Positions 26,961 through 36,024 of a DNA stretch of 64,000 nucleotides are shown here, one piece after another. How positions within the stretch are numbered: position 1 is the first letter of the stretch; every line of letters starts with the position of its first letter. The DNA is from Rhizobium sp. JAB6 (GTDB taxonomy: Bacteria; Pseudomonadota; Alphaproteobacteria; Rhizobiales; Rhizobiaceae): NCBI RefSeq assembly GCF_003024605.1, contig NZ_PYJQ01000009.1, forward strand, positions 124,001-188,000. Direction: 5' to 3'. A model generated the notes under the pieces. It had not been told where the DNA came from. It did not search any database and saw nothing but the letters and a program-made list of their open reading frames with translations. The translations under genes and the position numbers were made by a program.

Positions 26961-28859
26961 TTAAATCTGGGCAGTCCGCGCCTTTGAGGTCGCATCGAGC
27001 GCCTTTTGCGTGGCAGCATCGCGATCATAGACATCATTGAAATACTGGATCACGCCGTCCTTGTTCGGCCAGGCGGTGAAATAGGCAATGTAGATCGGGA
27101 ATTTCTGCGGCACGGCCACGGCCTTGTTCTGGCCGGTGGCGATCTGCTTGGCGACATCGTCGACCGTGGTGTTCAGCACGGCGGCGGCCATCGCACGGGG
27201 ATCGGCAAGGCGGACGCAGCCGTGGCTGAGTGCGCGCATGTCCTTCTTGAAGAAGCTCTTCTGCGGCGTGTCGTGCATGTAGATCGCATGCGAATTCGGG
27301 AAGAGAATCTTCAGCTCGCCCAGCGCATTGTCGCTGCTCGGCGGTTGGCGAACCGAGATGTTCTTGGTCGAGCCGTACCAATCGACGCTCGACGATGCGA
27401 CAGCCTGGCCGCCGACTTCGACCTGATAGCCCATGCGGTCGAGATAGTTCGGATCGGAGCGCAGCTTCGGCAGCATCTCGTTGATGATGATCGACTGCGG
27501 AACACCCCAGAACGGATTGAACTCAACCGTCTGCACCTGATTTTCGAAGAAGAAGGTCTGATGCTGCTTGCTGCCGACGACGACACGCATCGACAGCTGC
27601 TCCTGGTTGTTATTGTAGTAATAGACCATGAAGGCCGGCTGGTTGATGAAGACATAGCGCGGGCCAAGCTCCGGCGGCAGCCAGCGCAACTGCTCCATGG
27701 CGATGACCAGCTTCTGGATCTTCACGTCATTGTTTTCGCCGACCATGGCGCGAACGGAGGACGGGCCGATGACGCCGTCGGCCGTCAGACCCTTTTCGCG
27801 CTGGAAGTCTTCAACCAGCGATACCAGCTCAGGCGTATAGTCCGGCGTACCAGGATAGGCATCGAAAAGATCGGCATGAGCGGCCTTCAGCGCATCCGAC
27901 CCGCGGTGCTGGATTGCCTTGACGATGTTGGCCATTTCCGGCGAGCTGCCGCCCGGCTTCAGAATTCCGGTCAGCGAAATGGAGATATGGCTGCCGTCCG
28001 ATCCGGATTCAGCACGCAGCTTCGCAAGTTCCGCCTTCAGAGCGAGGAACTGCTGATTGGATGGGTTGCGGCTGTTAAGATAAGCCGTGACATCGGGACT
28101 GGCGCTCAACACGTCGAGCATCGCCGACAGATTGACGTCCTTGCGCTTGAAGTCGTGATAGCCGGAAATCCTATTCGGATCGAGACGACCGCGAACCGTG
28201 TCCTGAACGAACATCAATATCTTGCTCGACAGCGCGAGCTCGAATTGCATGAGCGCGCGATCGCGCAGGACCGGATCGGCGTTTTCCGCATCGGCACTGG
28301 GCAGCGTCACCGCATAATCGGCAGGATCGAGGCCGACGGAACCCGCGTCGGCAAGAACCGCCATGGCAGCCTTCGCCTTGTCGCTGACCGCATGATCGGC
28401 AACCCAGAGAAGCGGTTTGCTCTGATCGGCGTAATAGGTTTCGATCGCCCTGGCGATATCATTGGTCGCCATGACACGCGCATCCGCCAGATAACGGCGC
28501 TGCGAAATCCCGGAATCGATCGCAACGGGCGACGGAGAAGCATCTGCAACGGCGCCGGTTACGACCGGGTCGGCGAAATGCGCCGTCGACACCAGACGCA
28601 TCTGGTCGGCTTTGTAAGTATAATATTTTGGCGCATCGACGGTCGGCAGCGGCTGCTTCACGCGCGGAGGCTGGGCAGCATCGAGCGTCTGCACCGGATT
28701 GACGGGAACGGGAGCTGAAACCTGCGTGCTCTGCTGGCGGCCCTGACCGCCACGGATGAAATCCATGAGGGTCATAGCGCTTGCGGAGGTTGCGCCTATC
28801 GACGAAAGGCAACAGGAAAGAGCCAGGACGGATGCGGTGGCTTTGGAGGCAGGTTTCAT
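26961..28859 (-). CDS. L,D-transpeptidase of the YcbB/LdtD type
   Basis: Periplasmic enzyme that cross-links peptidoglycan by 3-3 links, or attaches proteins to it. The 632 residues start with a signal peptide (VLALSCCLSSIGATSASA). A helical region follows, then a peptidoglycan-binding domain near 360 (ELVSLVEDFQREKGLTADGVIGPSSV), then the YkuD catalytic domain with MHDTPQKSFF and SHGCVRLADP, the Cys being the nucleophile. This domain order matches E. coli YcbB (LdtD). 3-3 links and LDT enzymes are abundant in Rhizobiales with polar growth. Transcribed divergently from fumC, it ends at a shared terminator with gph. Confidence 0.92.
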   Translation of the reverse strand: MKPASKATASVLALSCCLSSIGATSASAMTLMDFIRGGQGRQQSTQVSAPVPVNPVQTLDAAQPPRVKQPLPTVDAPKYYTYKADQMRLVSTAHFADPVVTGAVADASPSPVAIDSGISQRRYLADARVMATNDIARAIETYYADQSKPLLWVADHAVSDKAKAAMAVLADAGSVGLDPADYAVTLPSADAENADPVLRDRALMQFELALSSKILMFVQDTVRGRLDPNRISGYHDFKRKDVNLSAMLDVLSASPDVTAYLNSRNPSNQQFLALKAELAKLRAESGSDGSHISISLTGILKPGGSSPEMANIVKAIQHRGSDALKAAHADLFDAYPGTPDYTPELVSLVEDFQREKGLTADGVIGPSSVRAMVGENNDVKIQKLVIAMEQLRWLPPELGPRYVFINQPAFMVYYYNNNQEQLSMRVVVGSKQHQTFFFENQVQTVEFNPFWGVPQSIIINEMLPKLRSDPNYLDRMGYQVEVGGQAVASSSVDWYGSTKNISVRQPPSSDNALGELKILFPNSHAIYMHDTPQKSFFKKDMRALSHGCVRLADPRAMAAAVLNTTVDDVAKQIATGQNKAVAVPQKFPIYIAYFTAWPNKDGVIQYFNDVYDRDAATQKALDATSKARTAQI

Positions 28860-29263
28860 TCTCTAATCAGTCCCTGTATCGTGCGGTAACTTCGAGCTCG
28901 GCAGTGCTGTTTTCAACTCAGCCGCGATGTCTTCGACATCGCATACCTACAACGATGAAAACGGCGAGATCCCGCCTTTCGTTCAATGCCTCAACTTCAT
29001 GTGACGAAGCGGTGGCGTCTTTCGCGGCTCAGTCCACACAAAAATATGAAATTATTGGTTAATGCTTTATTGAATTTTCGGGGAGTTTTTAAGCGCCCGA
29101 AAATGCATGTCCGTTAATATATGGGAAGCGTGTTAAAAAGAGCACGCTACGCCAGCCAAAACATGATTGGGGCAGTCATCAAATAACGCCTTGATATTTT
29201 CACGAAGCCTTTTCGGACCTATATGGACTGCTATCCGTCTCAATGGAAAGCAGGATCAGGAAC
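28860..29263. other. Divergent intergenic region between the L,D-transpeptidase and fumC genes
   Basis: About 400 AT-richer bases with no supported gene. It contains three inverted repeats: GCGATGTC-TTC-GACATCGC at 28924-28942, ATTTTCGGG...CCCGAAAAT at 29074-29104, and AGCGTG-N10-CACGCT at 29127-29148. These may be operators or leader hairpins for either gene. Confidence 0.55.
28924..28942. promoter_or_regulatory. Perfect 8-base inverted repeat upstream of the L,D-transpeptidase gene
   Basis: GCGATGTC and GACATCGC flank a TTC loop, 65 bases upstream of the transpeptidase start. The 3-base spacing fits either a compact RNA hairpin in its leader or a protein-binding dyad. No T-run follows, so it is not a typical terminator. 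Confidence 0.4.
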
Positions 29264-30655
29264 ATGACGTCCACCCGCACCGAAACCGATACATTTGGTC
29301 CGATCGAGGTCGCCAGCGACCGCTACTGGGGCGCGCAGGCGCAACGCTCGCTCGGCAATTTCAAGATCGGCTGGGAAAAGCAGCCGCTATCGGTCGTGCG
29401 CGCCCTCGGCATGGTCAAGCAGGCGGCCGCACGCGCCAACATGGAGCTCGGCCAGTTGGATCCAACCCTCGGCGAAGCGATCGTCAACGCGGCGCAGGAA
29501 GTCATCGACGGAAAGCTCAATGAGCATTTTCCGCTTGTCGTCTGGCAGACCGGCTCGGGGACGCAATCGAACATGAACGCCAATGAGGTGATCTCCAATC
29601 GAGCGATCGAAATGCTCGGCGGCGTCATGGGCTCAAAGAAGCCGGTTCACCCGAACGATCATGTGAACATGAGCCAGTCGTCGAACGATACCTATCCGAC
29701 CGCCATGCACATCGCCTGCGCCGAGCAGATCGTCCACCACCTGCTGCCGGCGCTCAGGCATTTGCATGCGGCACTGGAAAAGAAGGTCGCCGACTTCGCT
29801 CATATCATCAAGATCGGCCGCACTCATACGCAGGACGCCACGCCGCTGACGCTCGGCCAGGAATTTTCCGGCTATGCGGCGCAGGTCGCCTCCTCGATCA
29901 AACGCATCGAGCTGACATTGCCGGGCCTTTGCGAACTCGCCCAGGGCGGTACGGCGGTCGGAACCGGGCTCAATGCGCCGATCGGCTTTGCCGAGAAGGT
30001 CGCCGACGAGATTGCCAAAATCACCGGCCTACCCTTCGTTACTGCCCCGAACAAATTCGAAGCGCTGGCTGCCCATGACTCGATGGTCTTCAGCCACGGC
30101 GCAATCAATGCCGCCGCCGCCGCGCTGTTCAAGATCGCCAACGACATCCGCCTGCTCGGCTCCGGCCCGCGCTCGGGCCTTGGAGAACTCTCCCTGCCGG
30201 AAAACGAGCCGGGTTCATCGATCATGCCCGGCAAGGTCAACCCGACCCAGTGCGAGGCGCTGACGCAGGTCTGCATACATATTTTCGGCAACAACGCCGC
30301 AATTACCTTTGCCGGCAGCCAGGGCCATTTCGAGCTCAACGTCTACAATCCGATGATGGCCTATAATTTCCTGCAGTCCGTACAACTGCTCGGCGATGCC
30401 GCCGTCTCCTTCACCGACAATTGCGTCGTGGGCATTGAGGCGCGCGAGGACAACATCAAGGCTGGTCTGGAGCGGTCGCTGATGTTGGTCACGGCGCTGG
30501 CGCCGAAAATCGGCTACGACAACGCCGCCAAGATCGCCAAGACGGCGCATAAGAATGGCACGACCCTGAAGGAAGAAGCGCTGGCGAGCGGATTGGTGTC
30601 TTCGGAAGAGTATGATGCGATCGTCCGGCCGGAAACGATGATCGGACCGAAGTGA
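29264..30655 (+). CDS. fumC: Class II fumarate hydratase
   Basis: Iron-independent, oxygen-stable fumarase that interconverts fumarate and malate in the TCA cycle. The superfamily signature [16 protein letters not shown] (near 315) contains the catalytic loop serine. [18 protein letters not shown] and [21 protein letters not shown], also present, are typical of FumC. ATG 29264 is preferred (AGGAAC directly ahead), giving 463 residues as usual; an upstream in-frame ATG at 29243 is less likely. A class I fumarase gene follows 275 bases downstream, so the cell has both types. Confidence 0.97.
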   Translation: MTSTRTETDTFGPIEVASDRYWGAQAQRSLGNFKIGWEKQPLSVVRALGMVKQAAARANMELGQLDPTLGEAIVNAAQEVIDGKLNEHFPLVVWQTGSGTQSNMNANEVISNRAIEMLGGVMGSKKPVHPNDHVNMSQSSNDTYPTAMHIACAEQIVHHLLPALRHLHAALEKKVADFAHIIKIGRTHTQDATPLTLGQEFSGYAAQVASSIKRIELTLPGLCELAQGGTAVGTGLNAPIGFAEKVADEIAKITGLPFVTAPNKFEALAAHDSMVFSHGAINAAAAALFKIANDIRLLGSGPRSGLGELSLPENEPGSSIMPGKVNPTQCEALTQVCIHIFGNNAAITFAGSQGHFELNVYNPMMAYNFLQSVQLLGDAAVSFTDNCVVGIEAREDNIKAGLERSLMLVTALAPKIGYDNAAKIAKTAHKNGTTLKEEALASGLVSSEEYDAIVRPETMIGPK

Positions 30656-30710
30656 TATCACCGGACGGTGATCGTCCGGGGATGTTCTCCGACGTTGCAG
30701 CCGTGCGCAT

Positions 30711-30761
30711 GGCCCCTCACCCCACCTCTCCCGCAAGCGGAGAGAGGGCTCGGGAGAAGGC
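30711..30761. repeat. Rhizobial intergenic palindromic repeat
   Basis: Pyrimidine-rich CCCCTCACCCCACC leads into CTCTCCCGCAAGCGGAGAGAG, a hairpin with a CCGC-AA-GCGG apex and one bulge. The CCCTCACCCC...CTCTCC...GCGG layout is a motif I recall as highly repeated between rhizobial genes; there is only one copy in this window. It sits in the fumC-fumA gap. Confidence 0.5.
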
Positions 30762-30930
30762 CGGTACAATGTTTCCGCCTCTGAAGACCGACCCGAACTG
30801 CGCATCTCACATCGACAAATCTCCTCTTTTGAGATTTCGACATTGCAGCCAAGCAATTGCTTTTGCCGCAAGCCGGATTTAGATCGTCTCCAAACTTCTT
30901 CCCCGCCATCCGGCTTGAAAGGTTTCCTAC

Positions 30931-32538
30931 ATGGCTGACGATCTGTTTCCCCTCGGCGACGACACGACCCCTTACCGCAAGATTTCGGGCGATTATGTTT
31001 CCGTCGACACGTTCAAGGGCCAGGAAATCCTGACCGTCGATCCCGAGGGCATCCGTCTCCTCGCCGAAACGGCTTTTGCCGACATCAACCACCTGCTGCG
31101 CCCAGGCCACCTGAAGCAGCTGGCTTCGATCCTGGAAGACCCCGAAGCGACCGATAACGACCGCTTCGTCGCTTACGATCTGCTGAAGAACGCCAATATC
31201 GCGGCCGGCGGTGTTCTGCCCATGTGCCAGGATACCGGCACGGCGATCATCATGGCCAAGAAGGGCCGCCGCGTCTGGACCGAAGGCGGCGACAGCGGCG
31301 CGATCGCCAAGGGCGTGCTCGACGCCTACGAGAAGAAAAACCTGCGCTACTCGCAGCTCGCTCCGATCAGGATGTTCGAGGAAAAGAACACCAGGAACAA
31401 TCTGCCGGCGCAGATCGACATCTACGAGGAAGGCACCGACGCCTACGAATTCCTCTTCGTCGCCAAGGGCGGTGGCTCGGCCAACAAGACTTTCCTCTAT
31501 CAGGGCACGCCCTCGCTCCTGACGCATGACCGCATGCTGCATTTCCTCAAGGAAAAGATCCTGACGCTCGGCACGGCAGCCTGTCCGCCCTATCATCTCG
31601 CCATCGTCATCGGCGGCACGTCGGCGGAGATGAACCTGAAGACGGTCAAGCTCGCCTCGACGCGATATCTCGACTGTCTTCCGACGGAAGGCTCCGAAAG
31701 CGGACATGCCTTCCGGGATATCGAAATGGAGAAGGAAATCCATAAGCTGACGCAAAGCCTCGGCGTCGGTGCGCAGTTCGGCGGCAAGTATTTCTGCCAT
31801 GATGTCCGCGTCATCCGCCTGCCCCGCCACGGCGCCTCGCTGCCGATCGGCCTCGGCGTCTCCTGTTCCGCCGACCGCCAGGCCAAAGGCAAGATCACGC
31901 GTGACGGCATCTTTATCGAACAGCTCGAGACCGATCCGTCCAAATATATGCCCGAGATCGATGAGGCGAAGCTCTCGGAATCCATGGTCCGCATCGATCT
32001 TAACCGGCCGATGGCGGATATCCTGGCAGAACTCTCGGCGCATCCCGTCAAGACCCGCCTGTCCCTCACCGGCACCATCATCGTCGCGCGGGATCTTGCC
32101 CATGCGAAGATCCGCGAACGCCTGGAAAAGGGCGAAGGCATGCCGGACTATCTGAAGAACCACCCGGTCTATTACGCCGGCCCGGCAAAGACGCCCGCCG
32201 GCTATGCCTCCGGCTCCTTCGGCCCGACGACCGCGGGCCGCATGGACAGCTACGTCGACCAGTTCCAGTCCTTCGGCGGCTCCATGGTGATGCTAGCCAA
32301 GGGCAACCGCTCGCGTGCAGTACGTGAAGCCTGCAAGAAATATGGCGGGTTCTACCTGGGTTCGATCGGCGGTCCGGCAGCGCGCCTTGCCCAGGATTGC
32401 ATCAAAAAGGTCGAGGTTCTCGAATATCCGGAACTCGGCATGGAAGCCGTGTGGAAGATCGAGGTCGAAGATTTTCCCGCCTTTATCGTCATTGACGACA
32501 AGGGCAACGATTTCTTTCAGGAACTCAATCTCGGATAG
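30931..32538 (+). CDS. fumA: Class I (iron-sulfur) fumarate hydratase
   Basis: Iron-sulfur fumarase of the TCA cycle, 535 residues, about the size of E. coli FumA/FumB. The N-terminal alpha domain contains [19 protein letters not shown], whose Cys should ligate the 4Fe-4S cluster. Further candidate cluster cysteines are in [16 protein letters not shown] and [14 protein letters not shown]. The C-terminal beta domain shows [13 protein letters not shown] and [13 protein letters not shown]. It follows fumC on the same strand after a 275-base gap containing a dispersed repeat, so it probably has its own promoter. This oxygen-sensitive form complements FumC. Confidence 0.95.
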   Translation: MADDLFPLGDDTTPYRKISGDYVSVDTFKGQEILTVDPEGIRLLAETAFADINHLLRPGHLKQLASILEDPEATDNDRFVAYDLLKNANIAAGGVLPMCQDTGTAIIMAKKGRRVWTEGGDSGAIAKGVLDAYEKKNLRYSQLAPIRMFEEKNTRNNLPAQIDIYEEGTDAYEFLFVAKGGGSANKTFLYQGTPSLLTHDRMLHFLKEKILTLGTAACPPYHLAIVIGGTSAEMNLKTVKLASTRYLDCLPTEGSESGHAFRDIEMEKEIHKLTQSLGVGAQFGGKYFCHDVRVIRLPRHGASLPIGLGVSCSADRQAKGKITRDGIFIEQLETDPSKYMPEIDEAKLSESMVRIDLNRPMADILAELSAHPVKTRLSLTGTIIVARDLAHAKIRERLEKGEGMPDYLKNHPVYYAGPAKTPAGYASGSFGPTTAGRMDSYVDQFQSFGGSMVMLAKGNRSRAVREACKKYGGFYLGSIGGPAARLAQDCIKKVEVLEYPELGMEAVWKIEVEDFPAFIVIDDKGNDFFQELNLG

Positions 32539-32565
32539 AATAGCATTTTGGATTGAGCATAGCGG

Positions 32566-32584
32566 AAGGGTGCATCGCACCCTT
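32566..32584 (+). terminator. Likely terminator after the class I fumarase gene
   Basis: AAGGGTGC and GCACCCTT form an eight-base stem with an ATC loop, followed by TCTG. It is 28 bases past the stop. The T-run is short, so efficiency is uncertain. Confidence 0.6.
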
Positions 32585-32732
32585 TCTGTAAAACCGCTCT
32601 CCGATTATAATTATTTCCGAATAAAACCATAGTTACAGAGGATTATTCACAACCGCGCTCTTAATATTTTTTCAAAGAATCTTTGCCTAGATAAAGAAGA
32701 GTTTTAACAAATACATATTACGGAGCTCACCG

Positions 32733-33800
32733 ATGAGTACGGCGATTGCGCCAAAGGTGCAAATTACCGACGTGGCAGGGCAGATTACCTTCGCCATGCG
32801 ATCCATGGGGGTCGCACCTATTCCGCGCAATTACGAACTTTTCTACGAAGCTTATATCGGCTCCAATCCCACTCTGACGCGTGAACTGGCGGCTCTGGGC
32901 AAAAACGTCATCCAGCAGGAGCTGGACGAGATCGGCGCCAAATATTTTCCGCATCATGGAAGTCGCGTCTTCGATGATGCGCATACTCGCCTCGCCTCCG
33001 AACTGGATGCTGTCCTGCGTGCCCTGCGTCAGGAACAGAAAACACTCGAAAGCTATAATCGCCTGCTCGGCGAAACCAGCGAAAGCATAAGATCCAGAAG
33101 TCACAACAGCGCCGAACTGCTACGCAGTGCCATTGATATGCTCGCCACAGCGACCGGCGATACAATGGCTCACGGCGAAAAAACGGTCGAGCATGTCGTG
33201 GAGCGCAGCCATGAAATGGATCTGGTCCGCAAGGAGCTGGACGAATACAAGCGCATCGCCAACACCGATTCGCTGACCCGGCTTTCCAACCGCCGCGCCT
33301 TCGAGGACCGGCTGATCTCCATCTTCGACAACCAGCTTACGCGGCCGACCACGGCGCTGGTGCTCGCCGACATCGATCACTTCAAGCGGATCAACGACAC
33401 GTTCGGCCATCCGGTCGGCGACAAGATTCTCGCCACCGTCGCTTCCATCATCCGCGCCAATGTGCGGCGCGACGTTTTCGTCGCTCGGGTCGGCGGCGAG
33501 GAATTCGCCCTCATTTTGGAAGCCACCAGCATCGAGGAAGTTACGACAGTCTGCGAAAGGATCCGTCGTACCCTGGAGACGATGCCGTTCAAGAATTCGC
33601 GCACCAAGATCGACTATGGTCCGATCACCCTCTCGCTCGGCATCTGCATGGCTTCGGAAGCAGCCGATTCGGGAGAACTGTATAACAAGACCGATCTGGC
33701 GCTTTACTGCGCGAAGAATGCCGGCCGCAACTGCAGCAGCGTCTATCAGGACGGCATGCAGAAGGATTTCACCAAAAGTTGGCTCATCTACAAGAATTAG
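32733..33800 (+). CDS. GGDEF-domain diguanylate cyclase
   Basis: Probable synthase of the second messenger c-di-GMP. The C-terminal GGDEF domain (about 185-345) has ADIDHFKRINDTFGHPVGDK and the active-site loop RVGGEEFALI, so it should be catalytic. The inhibitory I-site is not canonical: the position of its Asp is Val in RRDVFVARVGGEEF. The first ~180 residues are soluble and helical, without membrane helices or a recognised sensor; similar N-termini are common in rhizobial cyclases. ATG 32733 follows an AT-rich promoter region and GGAG. It stands alone, with a convergent FMN-protein gene downstream. Confidence 0.92.
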   Translation: MSTAIAPKVQITDVAGQITFAMRSMGVAPIPRNYELFYEAYIGSNPTLTRELAALGKNVIQQELDEIGAKYFPHHGSRVFDDAHTRLASELDAVLRALRQEQKTLESYNRLLGETSESIRSRSHNSAELLRSAIDMLATATGDTMAHGEKTVEHVVERSHEMDLVRKELDEYKRIANTDSLTRLSNRRAFEDRLISIFDNQLTRPTTALVLADIDHFKRINDTFGHPVGDKILATVASIIRANVRRDVFVARVGGEEFALILEATSIEEVTTVCERIRRTLETMPFKNSRTKIDYGPITLSLGICMASEAADSGELYNKTDLALYCAKNAGRNCSSVYQDGMQKDFTKSWLIYKN

Positions 33801-33854
33801 AAGCGAAGCCAACCAACCGCCGGCGCCGCTTTCCCAGGCATGCCGGCGGCTTGC

Positions 33855-34463
33855 TTACCAGAGCGTCTTGGCCGCCCGCGCCGGCGCCTCGCGATCATAG
33901 GTTTCCTGATCGAAATCGGCCTTCGCTGCCTTGAGCATCATGCCCGGCGACGGCAGGCTTGCCGGATCGGCGAATCGTTCCGCATTCCACAGCTCGGCCC
34001 GCATCACCGCTCGCGCGCACTGGAAATAGACTTCCTCGATCGTGATGACCACAACGCAGCGCGGATGCTTTCCATCCATCTCGAAACTATCAAGCAAGGC
34101 CGGCTCGATCGAGACCACTGCGCGGCCATTGAGCCGCATCGTGGTGTTCGATCCCGGAATGAGGAACATCAGCGCCACGCGGGGATCGCGCACGATATTC
34201 GCAAGCGAATCGACGCGGTTGTTGCCGCGCCAATCCGGCAGAAGCAGCGTCTTTTCGTTTTCGACGTGAACAACTCCGCCCAAGTCACCACGCGGTGAGC
34301 AATCGAGCCCCTCTGGCCCAGCTGTAGCCAGCGCCATAAAGGGCGACGCTTCGATCATCCGGCGATAGTGCGGTGTCAGAACGCTCGTTACCTTGGTGAT
34401 CGACGCCTCGCCGGCGTCGCCATAGAGTTGCTTCAGTTCCTCGACGGATGTGACGATGTGCAT
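33855..34463 (-). CDS. Pyridoxamine 5'-phosphate oxidase-family FMN-binding protein
   Basis: 202-residue split-barrel flavin protein. FMALATAGPEGLDCSPRGDLGG and LLLPDWRGNNRVDSLANIVRDPRVALMF form the flavin-binding barrel, and RAELWNAERF marks the C-terminus of the subgroup (MSMEG_1061-like). These proteins are not true PdxH; they bind FMN or F420-like cofactors and substrates are unknown. It follows the hydrolase gene on the same strand by 56 bases and may belong to the MarR-controlled transcription unit. Confidence 0.83.
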   Translation of the reverse strand: MHIVTSVEELKQLYGDAGEASITKVTSVLTPHYRRMIEASPFMALATAGPEGLDCSPRGDLGGVVHVENEKTLLLPDWRGNNRVDSLANIVRDPRVALMFLIPGSNTTMRLNGRAVVSIEPALLDSFEMDGKHPRCVVVITIEEVYFQCARAVMRAELWNAERFADPASLPSPGMMLKAAKADFDQETYDREAPARAAKTLW

Positions 34464-34519
34464 GCGGCCTCACGCTTCTCTGTGGCAATCCACTCGGATC
34501 CGGGGCGGCGCAGACATTG

Positions 34520-35485
34520 TTATGACGAGCGACGCAGCGGGGTTCGGTGGAACGATAGCACCGTCCCGTCGCGATTTTCGAGCGGATTTTCCTCTTCGAG
34601 GTCTTCGGCAAGAAAGTCCTTGATAGCGTCAAGCACGGGTGCGGCACTGACAATGCGCCGGTGTCCGAAGCCATTGGCCCAGAAAAGACGGACATGCGGA
34701 CCCTCGGCCGCGTAGCCGCGCGCATGGTCGGCGCTCACCTCCTTGTCCTCTTCGGCATGGATGACGAGAACCGGCCGGCTCGGATCGAGCCGCTCGCGCT
34801 TCTGGTCATAGGAAGCAAGCGTCCTGCCCGTCACGCGGCGAACCTCGTCTTCCATGGCCGCCTGCGTCACCGGCCCAAGACCGAGCAGACGGCCGAAACC
34901 CTTGAAAAGCCAGCCCATGGCGCTCGGCGCACCGATCAGCACCAGTCTATCCGGTCGAAGCGGCTCGATATCAGGCAGAAAACCCGCGGATGCCAGAGCC
35001 AGAGATGCCCCGCCGAAGGAGTGTCCGATGGCGGCATCGAAGGCTCCGAAGCGCGCCGACGCCGCCGCAATCGCGGAGACCGCCAAACGCACATTCAGGA
35101 ACCGACCGGCCGATCGCCCGTGGCCTGGAAGATCGAGCGAGATCACTTCCGCTCCGCCGTCGGCAAGAAATGCGACCAGCTCGGACATGTATTCACTGCT
35201 GGAGCCCCAGCCGTGGACCACGAGATAGCGCTTGCGCGGCCCCTTGGCTCCGCCGTTGAGACGGTAAGCCATGGCGCGGCCACCGGGAAATGGCAGCATC
35301 ACCTGCTCTGCCGTGAAAAGACGCCGTTTCCCTTCCATATAGGCTGCCTTCGCCTTCGAGCCGCGGGGCCGACGCGACGGCGTCAGACAGAAAAGCCGGA
35401 AAGCCGCCTTGCCGGCCAGCCGCGGAGACAGTCTCTCGATACCGGCGAGACCCGACCGGGTGACCTTGAGCGCAAAGGATGGCAT
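34520..35485 (-). CDS. Alpha/beta hydrolase
   Basis: Serine hydrolase of the alpha/beta fold, 321 residues. VVHGWGSSSEYM is the oxyanion region, AAIGHSFGGASLALA the nucleophile elbow with Ser in GHSFGG, VLVIHAEEDKEVS supplies the acid and GFGHRRI the catalytic His. The reading frame extends upstream to 35662, but ATG 35485 is chosen because the longer form would cross the MarR operator and the start of the divergent MarR gene. No signal peptide. Substrate unknown, though MarR control suggests response to a lipophilic or aromatic compound. Confidence 0.87.
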   Translation of the reverse strand: MPSFALKVTRSGLAGIERLSPRLAGKAAFRLFCLTPSRRPRGSKAKAAYMEGKRRLFTAEQVMLPFPGGRAMAYRLNGGAKGPRKRYLVVHGWGSSSEYMSELVAFLADGGAEVISLDLPGHGRSAGRFLNVRLAVSAIAAASARFGAFDAAIGHSFGGASLALASAGFLPDIEPLRPDRLVLIGAPSAMGWLFKGFGRLLGLGPVTQAAMEDEVRRVTGRTLASYDQKRERLDPSRPVLVIHAEEDKEVSADHARGYAAEGPHVRLFWANGFGHRRIVSAAPVLDAIKDFLAEDLEEENPLENRDGTVLSFHRTPLRRSS

Positions 35486-35501
35486 AGTGGGATTCCAATA
35501 A

Positions 35502-35517
35502 TGTTCAACTATGAACA
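35502..35517. promoter_or_regulatory. MarR-type operator between divergent hydrolase and MarR genes
   Basis: TGTTCA-ACTA-TGAACA is a perfect inverted repeat with matching A/T flanks. It is centred in the 45-base gap between the two divergent starts (35485 and 35531). Its size and place are what is expected for autoregulation by the adjacent MarR protein. A weaker second half-site, GATGAACA, lies at the MarR start. Confidence 0.7.
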
Positions 35518-35530
35518 ATAAAGTACAACG

Positions 35531-36016
35531 ATGAACAAAAATCAATCCCTCCCTTGGGACCATCCGCGTTTTCGAAGCTGGATCGCCGTGGCGCGCGCCT
35601 GCCAGTTGATGCAGCAATCGCTGGCGCGAGCTTTGGCTCATCTCGATATCAAGCCGCCGCACCTCGACATTCTCGTCAACCTGTTTCGCTTTGAAGGCAT
35701 TTCCCAGCAGGAACTCGCCCGCAAGCTATTGGTCGGCCGCTCCAATATGAGCATGCTGTTGCCGCAGATGGAAAAGCGCGAGCTCATCGAACGGCGCGGC
35801 GACAAGCAGGACAAGCGCGTGCTCCGCCTCTACCTGACCGAGGAAGGGCGGCGTGTGACGGAAGAAGCGATGACCATCCAGACCGCGCTTATCGACCGCA
35901 TGCTCTCGGATGCGCCGATCGAAGAGTGCCAAGCGATCACCGTGCATATGGAGCGGGTCGTCAGCCTCCTGCTACAGGAAGAGCGTGAACCGCTGGAGCC
36001 CGCCGGCGATCAGTGA
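35531..36016 (+). CDS. MarR-family transcriptional regulator
   Basis: Dimeric winged-helix regulator of 161 residues. The DNA-binding region ISQQELARKLLVGRSNMSMLLPQMEKRELIERRGDKQDKR contains the recognition helix and the beta-wing typical of MarR (near 58-97). Terminal helices form the dimer interface. It is divergent from the alpha/beta hydrolase with only 45 bases between starts, filled by an inverted repeat, so it probably represses both itself and the hydrolase until a small ligand binds. The LtrA gene is convergent downstream. Confidence 0.92.
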   Translation: MNKNQSLPWDHPRFRSWIAVARACQLMQQSLARALAHLDIKPPHLDILVNLFRFEGISQQELARKLLVGRSNMSMLLPQMEKRELIERRGDKQDKRVLRLYLTEEGRRVTEEAMTIQTALIDRMLSDAPIEECQAITVHMERVVSLLLQEEREPLEPAGDQ

Positions 36017-36024
36017 TCGCCAGC

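Noticed and set aside
27006..28718. 570-codon open frame opposite the L,D-transpeptidase gene
   Set aside because: High-GC codon bias leaves the antisense frame open. No family resemblance, and the minus strand has complete YkuD and PG-binding motifs.
30661..30679. CCGGACG-GTGAT-CGTCCGG hairpin as a fumC terminator
   Set aside because: The stem is only seven bases and no T-run follows, so I did not list it as a terminator.
30658..32163. 501-codon open frame opposite the class I fumarase gene
   Set aside because: Antisense shadow; the fumarase motifs on the plus strand are unmistakable.
35486..35662. N-terminal extension of the alpha/beta hydrolase to 35662
   Set aside because: It would run through the MarR operator and into the divergent MarR gene. 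The family fold starts after ATG 35485.
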